DNA of 64,000 nt, taken from contig CM034389.1 in NCBI GenBank assembly GCA_019925095.2, positions 20,075,435 through 20,139,434 of the forward strand. The letters run 5' to 3'. Origin of the DNA: Dendrolimus kikuchii. Lineage: Eukaryota > Arthropoda > Insecta > Lepidoptera > Lasiocampidae. A program made the position numbers and the translations under genes. Under the pieces are notes generated by a model. It made no database searches. It was not told the DNA's origin and saw only the letters and a program-made list of their open reading frames with translations. Shown here in pieces: positions 62,247-64,000 of this stretch. Positions within the stretch are counted from its first letter, which is position 1; every line of letters begins with the position of its first letter.

Positions 62247-64000
62247 GATAAATCAATGTTGTTCGTTCATAAACTATAGTTACTTTTAAAACTATAGTCG
62301 AATCTCCCATGTTTGACTTGGATAAATCAAAATTGTCTACGCCTAAACCACCACACTTTAACTTACGTAATCATGCAACGCATCAAAAATCAGACCGATA
62401 CAATGATACATGTGTGAACGCAGTCTAAGAAGTTGTAATAAAATAGAAATAAAAATAAGTAGATAATAAATTCTAAAACAATCATTTAAAATTTTCTCTA
62501 CTTCCAATATATAAATTGATAACATTTATGAATTAGATAGATGTTATTACTAAATTGTTTATTCTATCAGAGCATGTGGATAAATTTATTAATCTAAGAA
62601 TATCTGACAAAATTAAAAAGTCATACGAGATATTACAACCGTTGAATAAAAGGCAAAAAAGCGAACCGGCATTATTGACTAAATGATTACAATATCTAAT
62701 AGAAGAAAGGGTAACTACATGGAAGAGGACGGGGGATGAATGGCTATAGGGAATCGAGTCGAGTACGCTGCACTGCTAATAACGCAGACTGCTGTTGAAG
62801 ACTCTTGCGAAGTCCCTCGAGAGTTTGTAAGACCTGGAAAGATGTTTAAAATTGTTCTTAGAACAGTTCTGACGTAGAACATTTTTTAAGATTGTACATA
62901 CGTAAAATAAATTATAATTACTCCCTACTACTCTATATAACATAGAGTATAAAAAATAAGCATAATTTATGTGTGTGTATGACATGGTATATCATAGATA
63001 ATAAGGTATTATCGTTGTTTTAAACATTTTTGAGTTCATTATAATAAATTTTATATTTACCAATCTTCCACCAGCTTCGTATCTCGTCCATACTAATTAA
63101 GCAAATAGAATGCAAAGCATTCTTAAAATTCCAAAGAGTTGTTCTGAATCATTTTAATGATTTACGTAATGACTAATTAGTTTTGGTTTGTTTACTAACG
63201 GTACTAGCTCGTAAAATACTAATCAAATTAAATATGCTTTTAATTTGTAAGTAATTATTTTCCAATCAATTAAGATTTCTATGGAATTCTTTAATTGTTT
63301 TAATACTAATCAATTCTGACTAAAACAATAGACATGATCTTGACGCCCAGACCAGTTTAAGAATTCAGGTCATTTTCAACTTATTGAATGCAAAACTTCC
63401 AAAAATATTGTGTTTTTTTTTACTTTCTATTTTTTTTTACAAATATACCTACATTATCTCCATTATTTATATTCATTGGTATTTATACTCGATTAATCGC
63501 CTCAGTAAAATAAAGTTAAAAAAATATCTTTCATAGTAGTTTTAATAATACGATTATGAAGATTTTTTTAACTTTTAATCTTATAAAATCTTTAGAATTA
63601 AAATACAATTTAAAAAAGAACACTTTATACCTTATTTTTTTATTTACATATTAAAGGAGAAAAATAGAATAGTCTGGTGCAACACTCTGATCGCAATCGG
63701 GTTTTAGCGCTAAAACCATGATAGCTCTTTAAAGTGGTAAAGATGTACAGACAAAATCTTATTAGAGCGTTAACACTCTGCTTTTCATTTCGGATATGAG
63801 GAAAGTACAAAAAAACTAATTAGTTAAACAAGCAACTACTTTTCTAATGAAATCAGGCGTTAAATCCATGTCTAAATCTGATGAACTCATTTAATACGTT
63901 AGATATTGAACGTCAAATAATTTTTCATTTCTCATATTCTGAAAGCACGCTTGGAGTTGCCTGATCTCCATGGGTGAAAACAGCACTTTTCGTCCCTGGA
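62247..64000. other. AT-rich stretch to the window end, nothing recognised
   Basis: No gene, named repeat or strong palindrome seen; A/T runs at 63410-63440. Confidence 0.4.

Overview
The window looks like an AT-rich, non-coding stretch of a lepidopteran (moth or butterfly) genome packed with transposable elements. The evidence is the set of repeats: tRNA-derived SINEs, LINE ends with tetranucleotide tails, short elements bounded A|TC...CTAG|T in Helitron fashion, an R1-clade zinc-knuckle ORF, a Penelope-like element (PLE), a mariner remnant, hAT and pogo-like inverted-repeat elements, and gypsy-type solo LTRs. All family names come from motifs read by eye and from memory, without a database search. 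I see no complete host protein gene. A few short open segments have good splice signals and are given as low-confidence candidate exons.

Layout. 1-850: broken 3' end of a transposon-derived DUF7869-like gene plus a 17-bp inverted repeat. 1089-2234: Helitron-like element split by an R1-derived retroelement (13-bp TSD). 2.2-9 kb: AT-rich sequence with LINE tails, palindromic MITE pieces, hairpins and two candidate exons/ORFs. 9.4-19.6 kb: SINEs, a PLE terminal copy, LINE C-termini and several Helitron-like elements. 19.9-22.1 kb: the best gene in the window, a Penelope-like reverse transcriptase/GIY-YIG ORF in an insertion with inverted termini and a perfect 14-bp TSD. 22.5-27.6 kb: second PLE fragment, LINE with an RLE-like C-terminus, a 100-bp triplicated tandem repeat and an R1-type 3' UTR. 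27-40 kb: SINE-like family A, mariner pseudogene, Helitron-like copies. 45.3-47.1 kb: two solo LTRs. 48-51.6 kb: a long Helitron-like element, then a pogo-like inverted-repeat element split by a second copy of the R1 derivative. 55.26 kb: one tRNA-Ala (CGC). 55.6-57.5 kb: nested MITE, LINE and hAT insertions. 57.5-64 kb: further degraded repeats and one short broken ORF.

The genes do not form a pathway. The story is nesting: several insertions carry intact target-site duplications, so their order can be read (R1 derivative into Helitron; R1 derivative into pogo-like element; hAT into palindromic MITE; RTE-like LINE into SINE; GC-rich retroelement at the poly(A) tail of a LINE). The most unusual observation is that the two R1-derived copies share the same 5' start and nearly the same total length once a deletion is allowed for. 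That suggests a defined, trans-mobilised short derivative rather than random 5' truncation.
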